From Flavobacteriales bacterium UBA972 (GTDB taxonomy: Bacteria > Bacteroidota > Bacteroidia > Flavobacteriales > Schleiferiaceae), in NCBI GenBank assembly GCA_002292855.1, contig DBBY01000002.1:20345-84344 (forward strand): a stretch of DNA of 64,000 bases, written 5' to 3'. Of the stretch, positions 35,548 to 43,945 are shown one piece after another (position 1 is the first letter of the stretch; every line of letters starts with the position of its first letter). The notes below the pieces were generated by a model. It saw nothing but the letters and a program-made list of their open reading frames with translations. It was not told the DNA's origin and ran no database searches. The translations under genes and the position numbers were made by a program.

Positions 35548-36504
35548 ATGCTGCAGTTGATAACGGCCATGTCTGAATTGGGAGCAGGCACTCGAGGATC
35601 GAGCCTCGGATACGCCGCCATTCGCAGTGCATCCTTTCGCATTCAGCCCAAGTTTTTTAGGTCCCTGCAGCCCCGCAAGGTGCAAACCAATAACGCATTG
35701 CTTTATCGGCATCCCGAGACTCCCTATGGCAAAAGGATTCGAGGCATCGTGCGCATGTACCGCCGCATCTCGGCCGTTGTGGCCGAAACCCTTGACGACG
35801 GGCAGTTTCCACTGATTATTAGTGGAGACCACTCCAATGCAGGCGGAACCATTGCGGGAATCAAGCAGGCTTTTCCCTTGGCAAGGCTCGGAGTGGTTTG
35901 GATTGATGCGCATGCCGACCTGCATTCTCCCTACACCTCTCCCTCGGGCAATCTGCACGGAATGCCTCTGGCAACCGCATTGGGCGAAGACAACTTAGCG
36001 TGTAAAATAAACGAACCGAGCTTGGTAACCCGTGAATCGTGGATTAAGCTCAAGGGTCCGACCCAAAGAGTGCGACCCGAAGACCTGGCCTACATTGGCC
36101 TGAGAAGCACCGAAGGGCCAGAAAATGCGCTCATTGCCAAATACGGCATTAAGGTTTTTCGCGTGCCCGAGGTCCGCGCTCAAGGAATCGAAAGCGTTGT
36201 GGGGCAGGTTCTCGCTCAAATGGCAGAATGCGACATGATTTATGTGTCTTTTGACGTGGACTCCATGGACCCCAGCATTTCAGTGGGCACCGGCACCCCG
36301 GTTCCGGGAGGTTTTGAAGAGTCGGAGGCCAAGCATATGCTCGAACTTTTTGCCATTGATTCCAAGGTGCGCTGCATTGAGTTTACCGAGATCAATCCCC
36401 TGCTCGACAAGGGCGGTAACGCCATGGGATCCGCCGCATTCCGCCTGCTTCAAAATACCGTATACCGACTGCAGGATCGTTTAAGTCGACCTTCCAATCG
36501 TTAA
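35548..36504 (+). CDS. Arginase/agmatinase/formimidoylglutamase family hydrolase
   Basis: 318-aa ureohydrolase. Metal ligands are present: ISGDHSN, WIDAHADLHSP and SFDVDSMDP, which bind two Mn ions, plus EINPLLD late. In arginases the substrate loop after DAHAD reads HxxxxSxSGNLHG; here SPYTSPSGNLHGMPL closely fits arginase. Agmatinase or formimidoylglutamase cannot be ruled out. argS follows after only 5 nt, so an arginine-related theme is plausible. Confidence 0.88.
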   Translation: MLQLITAMSELGAGTRGSSLGYAAIRSASFRIQPKFFRSLQPRKVQTNNALLYRHPETPYGKRIRGIVRMYRRISAVVAETLDDGQFPLIISGDHSNAGGTIAGIKQAFPLARLGVVWIDAHADLHSPYTSPSGNLHGMPLATALGEDNLACKINEPSLVTRESWIKLKGPTQRVRPEDLAYIGLRSTEGPENALIAKYGIKVFRVPEVRAQGIESVVGQVLAQMAECDMIYVSFDVDSMDPSISVGTGTPVPGGFEESEAKHMLELFAIDSKVRCIEFTEINPLLDKGGNAMGSAAFRLLQNTVYRLQDRLSRPSNR

Positions 36505-36509
36505 GCTCC

Positions 36510-38279
36510 ATGACTGAAGCATTAGTTGCCGCCGTTTCTGCGGTCCTGCGCGAGCTCTATGGCTGGGAGGATTCTTTGGAACTTCAGCCAACGCGCAAAG
36601 AATTTGAGGGAGACGCCACCTTGGTGGTTTTTCCCTTTGTTAAGCAGAGCCGCAAATCCCCCGTCGAAACCGCCAACGAAATCGGTTCCGCTCTTTTAAA
36701 GGCTACTCCCTTGGTTACGCGGTTCAACGCCGTTCAAGGATTCTTGAATTTAGTTCTGGCCTCCGACCAGTTTGAGTCCCTCTTTGACGCCCTGCGAAGC
36801 CGTGAAGACTGGGGATGCTGGCCGGTCGATGCAGCATTGCCTGCCGCAATGGTTGAATTCAGTAGCCCAAACACCAACAAACCCCTGCATTTGGGCCATG
36901 TGCGCAACATTCTCTTAGGTCATAGTCTCAGTAGAATTCTGGAGGCCAGCGGGCGAAAGGTTGTTAAGGTGCAAATCATCAACGACCGTGGCGTGCACAT
37001 TTGCAAAAGCATGTGGGCCTGGCAGCGTTTTGGCGACGGAATGACTCCGGAGTCAGCGGGCCAAAAAGGCGACCATTATGTCGGAACCTTTTATGTGCGC
37101 TTTGACCAAGAGTACCGTGCTCAGGTTCGCGAACTCATGGAAGCCGGCCACCCCGAGGACTATGCAAAGAGTCACGCTCCCTGCATGCTCGAGGTACAAG
37201 AAATGCTCCGCAAGTGGGAAGACCGCGACCCAGAGGTGCGGGCCCTGTGGTCCACCATGAACGAGTGGGTCTATGCAGGCTTCAATGCAACCTACAAGCG
37301 GCTCGGCATTGCCTTTGACCGCAACTACTACGAATCCGAAACCTATTTGCTGGGCAAGCAAGACATCGAGGCCGGGATTCAGAGCGGAGTTTTTTACCGT
37401 CGGGACGACGGTTCCGTTTGGATTGATTTGAGGGAAGACGGGCTGGACGAAAAGCTCGTGCTTCGCAGCGACGGGACCTCGGTCTACATGACCCAAGACA
37501 TTGGCACGGCCATTCAGCGTTTTAAGGACTTCTCCCTCAATAGTCTGACCTATGTGGTGGGCAACGAGCAAGACTACCACTTTAGGGTTTTGTTTCTTAT
37601 TCTTAAAAAACTAGGCCACCCCTGGGCGGACGAGCTCTACCACTTAAGCTATGGCATGGTCGACTTGCCCAACGGCCGCATGAAGTCCCGAGAGGGCACG
37701 GTGGTTGATGCCGACGATTTACTGTACGAGATGGAGGCCAGCGCGCGATCCTTAAGCGAAGAACTTGGCAAAACAGAGGGTCTTAGCGAGCCCGAGAAGG
37801 CAAAGCTCTACCAGGTTCTAGGCCATGGAGCATTGAAGTACTACATTCTCAAGGTCGACCCTCGCAAACGCATGGTCTTCAACCCCGAGGAGTCCATTGA
37901 TTTCAATGGCCATACGGGACCCTTCATTCAATACAGCCATGCTCGACTGCGGTCTATTTTGCGCAAGTCCGAGGGTCTTCCCAGCGCCTGGTCTTGGGCC
38001 GACATTAGCCTCGACGAGCGCAGCAAAGACTTGATTCAGACCATTTATCGCTTTCCCGAAGTTATCGAGCAGGCAGCGCGGACCTATAGTCCGGCCGTGG
38101 TCGCCCAGTTTGCCTACGACGTCGCCAAGGCATTTAATGCATTCTACCAGGCCAATTCCATTCTCAGCGCGGAATCCGAGGCCTTGATCGCCTTCCGAAT
38201 CGACCTGAGTCGAGCAACAGCTTCGTCCCTTAAGCGAGCTTTGGATCTTTTGGGTATCGAGGCGCCCGAGCGGATGTAA
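36510..38279 (+). CDS. argS: Arginyl-tRNA synthetase
   Basis: 589-aa class I synthetase. HIGH-like HLGHVRN follows SSPNTNKPLHLG (about residues 120-133), the KMSKS region is GRMKSREGTVVD, and the C-terminal anticodon-binding DALR domain has GHGALKYYILKVDPRKRM and DFNGHTGPFIQYSHAR. The N-terminal Add-1 domain (about 1-110) recognises tRNA-Arg. Full length. Cotranscribed with the arginase-family gene. Convergent with the C1 peptidase. Confidence 0.96.
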   Translation: MTEALVAAVSAVLRELYGWEDSLELQPTRKEFEGDATLVVFPFVKQSRKSPVETANEIGSALLKATPLVTRFNAVQGFLNLVLASDQFESLFDALRSREDWGCWPVDAALPAAMVEFSSPNTNKPLHLGHVRNILLGHSLSRILEASGRKVVKVQIINDRGVHICKSMWAWQRFGDGMTPESAGQKGDHYVGTFYVRFDQEYRAQVRELMEAGHPEDYAKSHAPCMLEVQEMLRKWEDRDPEVRALWSTMNEWVYAGFNATYKRLGIAFDRNYYESETYLLGKQDIEAGIQSGVFYRRDDGSVWIDLREDGLDEKLVLRSDGTSVYMTQDIGTAIQRFKDFSLNSLTYVVGNEQDYHFRVLFLILKKLGHPWADELYHLSYGMVDLPNGRMKSREGTVVDADDLLYEMEASARSLSEELGKTEGLSEPEKAKLYQVLGHGALKYYILKVDPRKRMVFNPEESIDFNGHTGPFIQYSHARLRSILRKSEGLPSAWSWADISLDERSKDLIQTIYRFPEVIEQAARTYSPAVVAQFAYDVAKAFNAFYQANSILSAESEALIAFRIDLSRATASSLKRALDLLGIEAPERM

Positions 38280-38282
38280 GCA

Positions 38283-38322
38283 AAAAAATCCCGGTCCAGG
38301 CGCGGAGCCAGAACCGGGATTT
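38283..38322 (-). terminator. Terminator of the C1 peptidase gene
   Basis: AATCCCGGT (38287-38295) pairs with ACCGGGATT (38313-38321). Read on the minus strand the stem ends in a run of T (38282-38288), so it mainly ends the leftward peptidase transcript; it may also act for argS. Confidence 0.75.
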
Positions 38323-38338
38323 CGAATCAACTTGAGGC

Positions 38339-39520
38339 TTAAAGCCCTGCCGCCTTCTTGGTTGCCTTGGGCAAACCGTCTTGGTGCAGCATGATGGAGA
38401 TGGTCTTGGCACGCACAAAGGCCTCAGACGCATAGATATAGCCCTCGCGGTAGGCGTTCTTGCGCGGACCCCATGAGTTTTTGACCAGGTAGTACGAAGC
38501 ACCCGACTGGTCTTTGACCTTGCCCACGATTTGCATTCCGTGGTCGTCTTGGGTTTCGTAGTTGTCAAAAGCGGCTTGGCGTGAAGCTTGCGTCACCACT
38601 GCCTCTTCGTGCGGACCAGTGAAAACGGCGGTCTTCTCTTCGGCGCTCATGTCGGACCAATCCTTGGCGGGCCAGACAGCGACTCCGTTGTTCAGCGAAA
38701 ATCCCTTCTCTGAAACGTCGGTTCCCCAGGCAATCGTGAATCCGTTGGCCAGCGCGTGGTCAATGGTCGCCATCATGTCGTCAAGCGGAACATTGTACGA
38801 AGTGCCCCAGGTCCAGTTGTCGGGAACCTCAATGGCGAACCAGGATCCGAAGGGATGGTGGGTGAAGCTGGTGAGCTGAACGTAGTCTTTGACGTTGATT
38901 TTAAGGAACTTGTCGGCAAAGCTGCGCGGACTGTACTGCTTGCCTTCGTAGGTAAACGAGGTTGGTTCGGCGCCGAGGTAGGCGTCGAGGTATCCGGTGA
39001 AGCCCTTGTGCCAGGCAGTAGTCACGGTTCCGGAATTTTTGTTCACCACCGCATCGACGATTCCCTTGAGGGCCGCTTCGAGCTCGTCGTGGTCGTTGCC
39101 CTCGGTTCCGTAGTTGAGGCCGGCGTAGGCAGACTCTGGAACCGCTCCGTAGCGGTCGATCACATAAAACAGGTCGGGGCATGCTCCGCCTTGGGCGAAG
39201 TTGAGCGAGCCGTGCAGACGGACGTACTTCTCGGCCTTGTCCTGGTAGACCTTGCGCACTGTGTACATCTCCGAGAGATCGATGGCGGGCTTGCCCATGC
39301 GCACCAGTTCAGATTCGAGGAATCCGGTGGCCGAATAGCTCCAGCAGGTTCCCGAGCGCCCTTGGTCTTTGACCGGAGTCGCCTCGAGGTCGTAGATGGT
39401 TGTGAATTCAAACGATTTGCCGTCGCGGGATCCGTTGCCTGAAATCTTATTGATCAGATCAACTTGGGCAAAGAGACTGCCTGAGGCCAGCATTGCGCCC
39501 AAAAAGAGGTGCTTGTTCAT
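38339..39520 (-). CDS. Secreted C1-family cysteine peptidase (PepC/bleomycin hydrolase type)
   Basis: 393 aa with a signal peptide (about 1-18, GAMLASGSLFAQ). Papain-fold catalytic residues: Cys in GRSGTCWSYSATG, His in DDHGMQIVG and Asn in LVKNSWGPR. The long insert between them matches the bleomycin hydrolase/aminopeptidase C branch, whose cytosolic members are hexameric aminopeptidases. Here a signal peptide points to the periplasm or outside. The final GLPKATKKAAGL resembles the PepC C-terminal arm. The gene lies downstream of hbd with 15 nt between hbd's stop and this start in reverse orientation order; strong hairpin terminator follows. Confidence 0.88.
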   Translation of the reverse strand: MNKHLFLGAMLASGSLFAQVDLINKISGNGSRDGKSFEFTTIYDLEATPVKDQGRSGTCWSYSATGFLESELVRMGKPAIDLSEMYTVRKVYQDKAEKYVRLHGSLNFAQGGACPDLFYVIDRYGAVPESAYAGLNYGTEGNDHDELEAALKGIVDAVVNKNSGTVTTAWHKGFTGYLDAYLGAEPTSFTYEGKQYSPRSFADKFLKINVKDYVQLTSFTHHPFGSWFAIEVPDNWTWGTSYNVPLDDMMATIDHALANGFTIAWGTDVSEKGFSLNNGVAVWPAKDWSDMSAEEKTAVFTGPHEEAVVTQASRQAAFDNYETQDDHGMQIVGKVKDQSGASYYLVKNSWGPRKNAYREGYIYASEAFVRAKTISIMLHQDGLPKATKKAAGL

Positions 39521-39535
39521 TGGTTGTTGGTGGAT

Positions 39536-40423
39536 TTAAAGAAAGTTGGGCGCGACGGGGGCGTCTTTGGTTCCGTTCGCGTAGTCGTAGAATCCTCGGC
39601 CCGACTTGACGCCGAGGTCACCGGCAGTCACCATGGCCACGAGGAGTGGATTGGGTGCGTACTTGGGCTGGCCAAGGCCTTCCTGGAGCACCTTGAGGAT
39701 GCTAAGGCATACGTCAAGCCCAATAAAGTCCGCAAGCTGGAGCGGCCCCATGGGGTGGGCCATGCCCAACTTCATGATGGAATCGATGGCATCGACGCTA
39801 CCAACCCCCGTTTGAAGCGCTTCGATGGCTTCATTAATCATGGGTATTAAAATGCGATTGGCCACAAATCCAGGGAAGTCGTTGCATTCCACCGGGATTT
39901 TGCCGAGCTCCTTGCTCATGGCCACCACCGCAGCCGCCGTGGCGTCCGAGGTTTTATAGCCGCGAATGATCTCGACCAGCTTCATCACCGGAACCGGATT
40001 CATAAAGTGCATTCCAATGACCTTGTCGGGTCGCGTGGTAGCCGCCGCGATGCGTCCAATCGCAATCGACGAGGTATTGGAGGCCAAAATGGTTTCAGGC
40101 GCACACAATTCGTCGAGTTGGGCAAACAATTTGAGTTTGATTTCCACATTCTCGGTGGCAGCCTCTACAACCAAGGCGGAACCGGACACGGCCGTTGCCA
40201 ACTCGGTGTGGGTGCTAATGCGTGCAACGGCTGCAGCTGCATCTTCTGCGGTCAGTAGGCCCTTGGCCACTTGGCGCTCGAGGTTTTTTGAAATGGTGGC
40301 TAGGGCGCGCTCCAAGGCTGGTGCACTAATGTCAAAAAGCGAGACATTCCATCCGCTGGTGGCAAACACGTGGGCAATTCCATTGCCCATCGCGCCGGCG
40401 CCGAGTACGCTAAGGTGCTTCAT
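39536..40423 (-). CDS. hbd: 3-hydroxybutyryl-CoA dehydrogenase
   Basis: 295 aa. NAD(P)-dependent dehydrogenase of beta-oxidation/butyrate metabolism. Rossmann start LSVLGAGAMGNGIAHVFA (residues 4-21), ASNTSSIAIGRIAA, catalytic His in GMHFMNPVPVMKLVEI, and EVxxG-like C-terminal helical domain with GMAHPMGPLQLADFIGLDV. Length is exactly that of the stand-alone bacterial enzyme. Reads leftward ahead of the C1 peptidase gene, 15 nt apart, so these two may share a transcript. Box TACTTTTA (one mismatch) lies 5 nt before the ATG. Confidence 0.95.
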   Translation of the reverse strand: MKHLSVLGAGAMGNGIAHVFATSGWNVSLFDISAPALERALATISKNLERQVAKGLLTAEDAAAAVARISTHTELATAVSGSALVVEAATENVEIKLKLFAQLDELCAPETILASNTSSIAIGRIAAATTRPDKVIGMHFMNPVPVMKLVEIIRGYKTSDATAAAVVAMSKELGKIPVECNDFPGFVANRILIPMINEAIEALQTGVGSVDAIDSIMKLGMAHPMGPLQLADFIGLDVCLSILKVLQEGLGQPKYAPNPLLVAMVTAGDLGVKSGRGFYDYANGTKDAPVAPNFL

Positions 40424-40447
40424 AGCCTTAAAAGTACGGCTCAGAAT

Positions 40448-41881
40448 CTACTTTCCGCGACCCTTGAGCACCGTCCAGGCGGTGTAAATAAGCACCTTGA
40501 GGTCGTTGTGCCAAGACATGTTCTCGATGTAGAGCAGGTCGTATTCCATGCGGCGAATCATTTCATCCACGCTGCTGGCATAGCCGTATCGGACCATTCC
40601 CCAACTCGTGATTCCCGGCCGAACCTTATAAATATGCCGGTACTGCGGGGCTCGCTCAATGATTTGCGAAGCATAAAATTCCCGCTCTGGGCGAGGCCCC
40701 ACCAGCGACATATCGCCCACAAGCACGTTCCAAAACTGGGGAAGTTCGTCGATGCGGTACTTGCGCAAAACAGAACCAATTCGGGTAATCCTCGCGTCGT
40801 TGGTCGATGAAAGCTGCGGTCCTTGTACTTCTGCCGCAGCAATCATGGTGCGGAACTTTATGATCTTAAAGACCTTACCCTCACGCCCGAGACGATCCTG
40901 TCTGAAGAGGATTGGCCCCTTAGAGCCTGCAACGAGCAGAGCCACCAGCAGCATAAGGGGACTGAGCAGCAGCAATGCGGCAGCCGAAATCGCGATATCC
41001 GCAATCCTCTTGCTGTTTCGCTGCCAGGAGTCCATGGGTTCGTGGTGCCATTCCAAGAGCGGAACTCCGTGTTCGTCGAGCCGCACCATGCCCGACAGAA
41101 TTCCGTAGGTGTCTGGGAACATGAAAATTCGCAGACCAAGCTGCTCCAAGTCAAGCAATAGCGGGGTTAGTTGGTGGTGGTGCTCCGGGGGGAGGGCAAT
41201 TACTACGTCTTCAATATTCAGCCGAGAAGCCCAGTGGGCAATTTCTTTGGGCGTTCCCAAGAGCGGCAGGCCAATGCATGGAGCATTTTCTTTATGGCCT
41301 GAGGTCGAAATCCACCCTGCGAGCACTTCGCCCGAAGCGTCCGCATGCTTGCGAACGTCCGCGTCATGGGCTTCAATAATTGACTTTTCGCCAATCACGA
41401 GGGTCGCGAAGTGCAGATGCTTTTGAGCGATTCGCCAGCGTATATGGCCGCCTAGGGCAAGGCGAAAGGCCACACTTACCAAGAGAAGTCCGCCCCCAAA
41501 GCGCTGCAGAGAGCCCCAGTAGGCGCGGTAGTTTTTGACGTAATCGTCAAGAATGAAGAGCAAGAAGTAGGCAATTACAAAGACGGCAAGGGCTTGGATC
41601 AGGCGACGAAGCTCCGTGAGGCGCGATTTGCGCAGCAAACCCTGGTACAGTCCAACCAGGGCCATAGTACTCAGCCATAAAAGGGCCGTAATTGCCATTC
41701 CAATCGGGTAGAACGCATCCCATTCTAAGGATTCGAGCCCAAATCGGGCCGGCTCGACGACGCTTTTGCGGTAGTCGTAGAGCCAGGTATAGGCAATGCA
41801 GGCTGCGGTAAAGTCCGCCAGAATATAGGCTATGGTGTAGCGCCGCTGGCTTCGTTTAAGGGATTCGCTGCGGGGGCTCAA
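40448..41881 (-). CDS. Polyprenyl glycosylphosphotransferase (WcaJ/WbaP type)
   Basis: About 477 aa. Four N-terminal membrane helices (about 15-125), a Rossmann-like CoA-binding domain (about 140-270), another membrane segment, then the C-terminal bacterial sugar transferase domain: KRIADIAISAAALLLLSPLM, FRQDRLGREGKVFKIIKFRTM and LRKYRIDELPQFWNVLVGDM. It transfers a sugar-1-phosphate to undecaprenyl phosphate to begin an exopolysaccharide or O-antigen repeat. The chosen start is TTG 41881, overlapping the lipoprotein stop as TTGA; an alternative TTG lies at 41911. Confidence 0.9.
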   Translation of the reverse strand: MSPRSESLKRSQRRYTIAYILADFTAACIAYTWLYDYRKSVVEPARFGLESLEWDAFYPIGMAITALLWLSTMALVGLYQGLLRKSRLTELRRLIQALAVFVIAYFLLFILDDYVKNYRAYWGSLQRFGGGLLLVSVAFRLALGGHIRWRIAQKHLHFATLVIGEKSIIEAHDADVRKHADASGEVLAGWISTSGHKENAPCIGLPLLGTPKEIAHWASRLNIEDVVIALPPEHHHQLTPLLLDLEQLGLRIFMFPDTYGILSGMVRLDEHGVPLLEWHHEPMDSWQRNSKRIADIAISAAALLLLSPLMLLVALLVAGSKGPILFRQDRLGREGKVFKIIKFRTMIAAAEVQGPQLSSTNDARITRIGSVLRKYRIDELPQFWNVLVGDMSLVGPRPEREFYASQIIERAPQYRHIYKVRPGITSWGMVRYGYASSVDEMIRRMEYDLLYIENMSWHNDLKVLIYTAWTVLKGRGK

Positions 41882-42777
41882 CGGTAAACCAGCTTGAGGT
41901 TGTCGAGCCAAAGGGTGTCGGCCTTATCAGGTCGCGTGCGGACGGCGCCCACAAAAAGGTTGTAGTCAATAGCGCTTGGGAACCCCGAAACCTCGGTAAC
42001 CAAATTCACATAGGCCTTGGCCCACATTGATTTTTCGCGAAAGGTGACCGTGGACTGTTGGGTCGTCTGGCCGGGTTGATTGGCGACTACGCCCATGCTG
42101 AAGGGCATGGTGGATTTGTAGTTGAACTCCAAATAAACATTCTGTCCGCTCCGTGGCAAAACATAGGCCTGCTGCGTAATGGCCTCAAAAATTTGCTGTC
42201 CGGGTCTTAAGATGATCATGCCGCTTGCGCTGTTGCTTTCTCCAAGGGGTGGGTTGAATCGTTCTGCGGACGTTAGGGTCCACACGGTATCGCTGCGCTG
42301 GCTGGGCGCGAGCTGAATTCCGGCGGACTCAAAATCCTCTACAATAACGACCTTGGACCAGGTTTCGTATTCTAAGACTGCAGGGCCCATAGGCGGCCAT
42401 TTAACCGTACTGCCGAAGCTGCTGTTTAAATCGCGCTCGTAGGGTTTATAAAACTCATAAATCGCTTGAAAAGAGCCGATTCCGTTTACCTCGACGCCCG
42501 GATAAATGCGCACGGATGCCGCAGGATTGCTCAGGGGCAAGGGGATTTTAGCAGGGAGGGGGAAGACCCCAAAATTCTTCCCTTCAGACTCCACCCATAC
42601 CGAGCGGATGTGGGCGCTGGATGTTCCGCGAGACGGGTCGGGAGCAAGGGTAAGGCTGTCAATTTCAAGAAGTACGTAGGGCGCAGCTTCATTGCGGTCG
42701 CAGCCTGCCGTCGTTCCTACTAGGGTCAAGGCGCAAGCCGCTAAAAAGATGTGGATAATTCGAGAACCGCTGCCCAT
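41878..42777 (-). CDS. Putative exported lipoprotein, unknown function
   Basis: 299 aa. The N-terminus IHIFLAACALTLVGTTAGC ends in a lipobox-like TAGC, so the protein is probably lipid-anchored. The rest is beta-rich with no domain I recognise; a C-terminal jelly-roll-like part (YLEFNYKSTMPFSMGVV ... DTLWLDNLKLVYR) looks like a carbohydrate-binding sandwich. Start ATG 42777 has TACCTTTG 6 nt upstream; the open frame to 42930 is antisense to pcm. It overlaps the sugar-transferase gene downstream (TTGA), suggesting a role in polysaccharide production. Confidence 0.75.
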   Translation of the reverse strand: MGSGSRIIHIFLAACALTLVGTTAGCDRNEAAPYVLLEIDSLTLAPDPSRGTSSAHIRSVWVESEGKNFGVFPLPAKIPLPLSNPAASVRIYPGVEVNGIGSFQAIYEFYKPYERDLNSSFGSTVKWPPMGPAVLEYETWSKVVIVEDFESAGIQLAPSQRSDTVWTLTSAERFNPPLGESNSASGMIILRPGQQIFEAITQQAYVLPRSGQNVYLEFNYKSTMPFSMGVVANQPGQTTQQSTVTFREKSMWAKAYVNLVTEVSGFPSAIDYNLFVGAVRTRPDKADTLWLDNLKLVYR

Positions 42778-42783
42778 AGACCC

Positions 42784-42791
42784 CAAAGGTA
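42784..42791 (-). promoter_or_regulatory. -7 box for the lipoprotein gene
   Basis: TACCTTTG, 6 nt before the ATG at 42777. The divergent pcm has TACTTTCG (42798-42805, one mismatch) 4 nt before its GTG. Confidence 0.6.
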
Positions 42792-42809
42792 CGGTTGTAC
42801 TTTCGGGCC

Positions 42810-43469
42810 GTGACTCCCGACCTGCCCAAACACCAAGGCCAACGCCAGCAGCTTCTCGCAATTCTGCGCAGCAAGGGCATAGACAACGAGGCGGTTCTTG
42901 CCGCGATGGGGCGGGTTCCTCGGCATGCATTCCTCGAGAGTTCCTTTGAGGAGTTTGCCTACCAAGACGTTGCCTTCCCCATTGCTTCAGGCCAAACCAT
43001 TTCGCAGCCCTACACGGTAGCTTTTCAGTCCAATGCCCTGGGACTTGCTCCTGGTGCCAAGGTTTTAGAGATTGGCACCGGGTCGGGCTACCAGGCTGCT
43101 GTTCTGGAGGAATTGGGCTATCGAGTATATACCATAGAGCGCCAAAAGGCCCTCTTTGACTTCAGCAAACGATTGCTCGCGGAACTTGGCTACACACGCA
43201 TGAACCAAAAGTTTGGCGACGGCTACAAGGGTTTGCCCGCCTTCGCTCCCTTTGACGGCATTATTATCACGGCAGCCGCTCCTGCGCTCCCCACGGAACT
43301 CCTCGATCAATTAAGCCCCTCTGGCGTGCTGATTGTGCCCATAGGAGCAGTGGAGTCCGAGCAGCGCATGCTCAAAGTGCGTCGGGGTTCAGACGGCGAA
43401 TGGCTTCACGAAGATCTTGGCAGCTTTCGCTTTGTGCCCATGCTCAAGGACGTTTCGTCGGCTCGATAG
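42810..43469 (+). CDS. pcm: Protein-L-isoaspartate O-methyltransferase
   Basis: About 219 aa. SAM-dependent repair enzyme methylating isoaspartyl residues in damaged proteins. Motifs: VPRHAFLE and YQDVAFPIASGQTISQPY upstream of the SAM-binding loop VLEIGTGSGYQAAVL, then DGIIITAAAP and LVPIGAVE-like strands. The start is GTG 42810, preceded by TACTTTCG; the longer TTG frame at 42795 overlaps that box. The stop abuts the convergent smpB stop (TAGCTA). Confidence 0.93.
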   Translation: MTPDLPKHQGQRQQLLAILRSKGIDNEAVLAAMGRVPRHAFLESSFEEFAYQDVAFPIASGQTISQPYTVAFQSNALGLAPGAKVLEIGTGSGYQAAVLEELGYRVYTIERQKALFDFSKRLLAELGYTRMNQKFGDGYKGLPAFAPFDGIIITAAAPALPTELLDQLSPSGVLIVPIGAVESEQRMLKVRRGSDGEWLHEDLGSFRFVPMLKDVSSAR

Positions 43470-43907
43470 CTACTCGCGCGCTGCGTCGCGATCGATGTCG
43501 CGCTCCTTTAGGGTGGCTCTTTTGTCGTAGAATTTCTTGCCTCGCGCCAGGGCGATATCGAGTTTTGCCCAGCCCCTAGGTGTAAAGTATAGCTTTAATG
43601 GTATTAGGGTCAATCCATTGTTTTGCAACTCTTTGCGAATCTTTTTTAACTCATTCTTCTTCAGGAGCAATTTCCGCTCGCGCAGGGGAGCGTGGTTGGC
43701 ATAGGTTCCGAATTTAAATTCCGAAATATGGAGGTTTTTGATCCAAACCTCGCCGGCCTCTGAAACGTAGGCGTAGGCATCGCTAAGGTTGGCCTTGCCG
43801 TCTCGAAGGGCCTTGACCTCGGTCCCCGCCAGCATCAAGCCGGCAGTGAACTCTTCCTCAAGAACGTATTCGAAGCGCGCCCGTCTGTTAACAATGACCG
43901 GATTCAT
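43470..43907 (-). CDS. smpB: SsrA-binding protein SmpB
   Basis: 145 aa. Partner of tmRNA in rescuing stalled ribosomes. N-terminal NRRARFEYVLEEEFTAG, the central AGTEVKALRDGKANLSDAY and a C-terminal KLDIALARGKKFYDKRATLK-type basic tail are the family hallmarks. TAGATTTG lies 4 nt before the ATG. tmRNA itself was not found in the window. Convergent with pcm and divergent from pyrD. Confidence 0.96.
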   Translation of the reverse strand: MNPVIVNRRARFEYVLEEEFTAGLMLAGTEVKALRDGKANLSDAYAYVSEAGEVWIKNLHISEFKFGTYANHAPLRERKLLLKKNELKKIRKELQNNGLTLIPLKLYFTPRGWAKLDIALARGKKFYDKRATLKERDIDRDAARE

Positions 43908-43911
43908 AGTG

Positions 43912-43919
43912 CAAATCTA
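43912..43919 (-). promoter_or_regulatory. -7 box for smpB
   Basis: TAGATTTG, exact TAnnTTTG, 4 nt before the ATG. Confidence 0.6.
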
Positions 43920-43929
43920 ACCCCAGCGC

Positions 43930-43937
43930 TACCTTTG
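43930..43937 (+). promoter_or_regulatory. -7 box for pyrD
   Basis: TACCTTTG, exact TAnnTTTG, 8 nt before the ATG at 43946. Confidence 0.6.
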
Positions 43938-43945
43938 AAGGCTCC

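Noticed and set aside
42778..42930. 51-codon N-terminal extension of the lipoprotein gene
   Set aside because: Antisense to pcm; the signal peptide begins at 42777 and the promoter box lies between.
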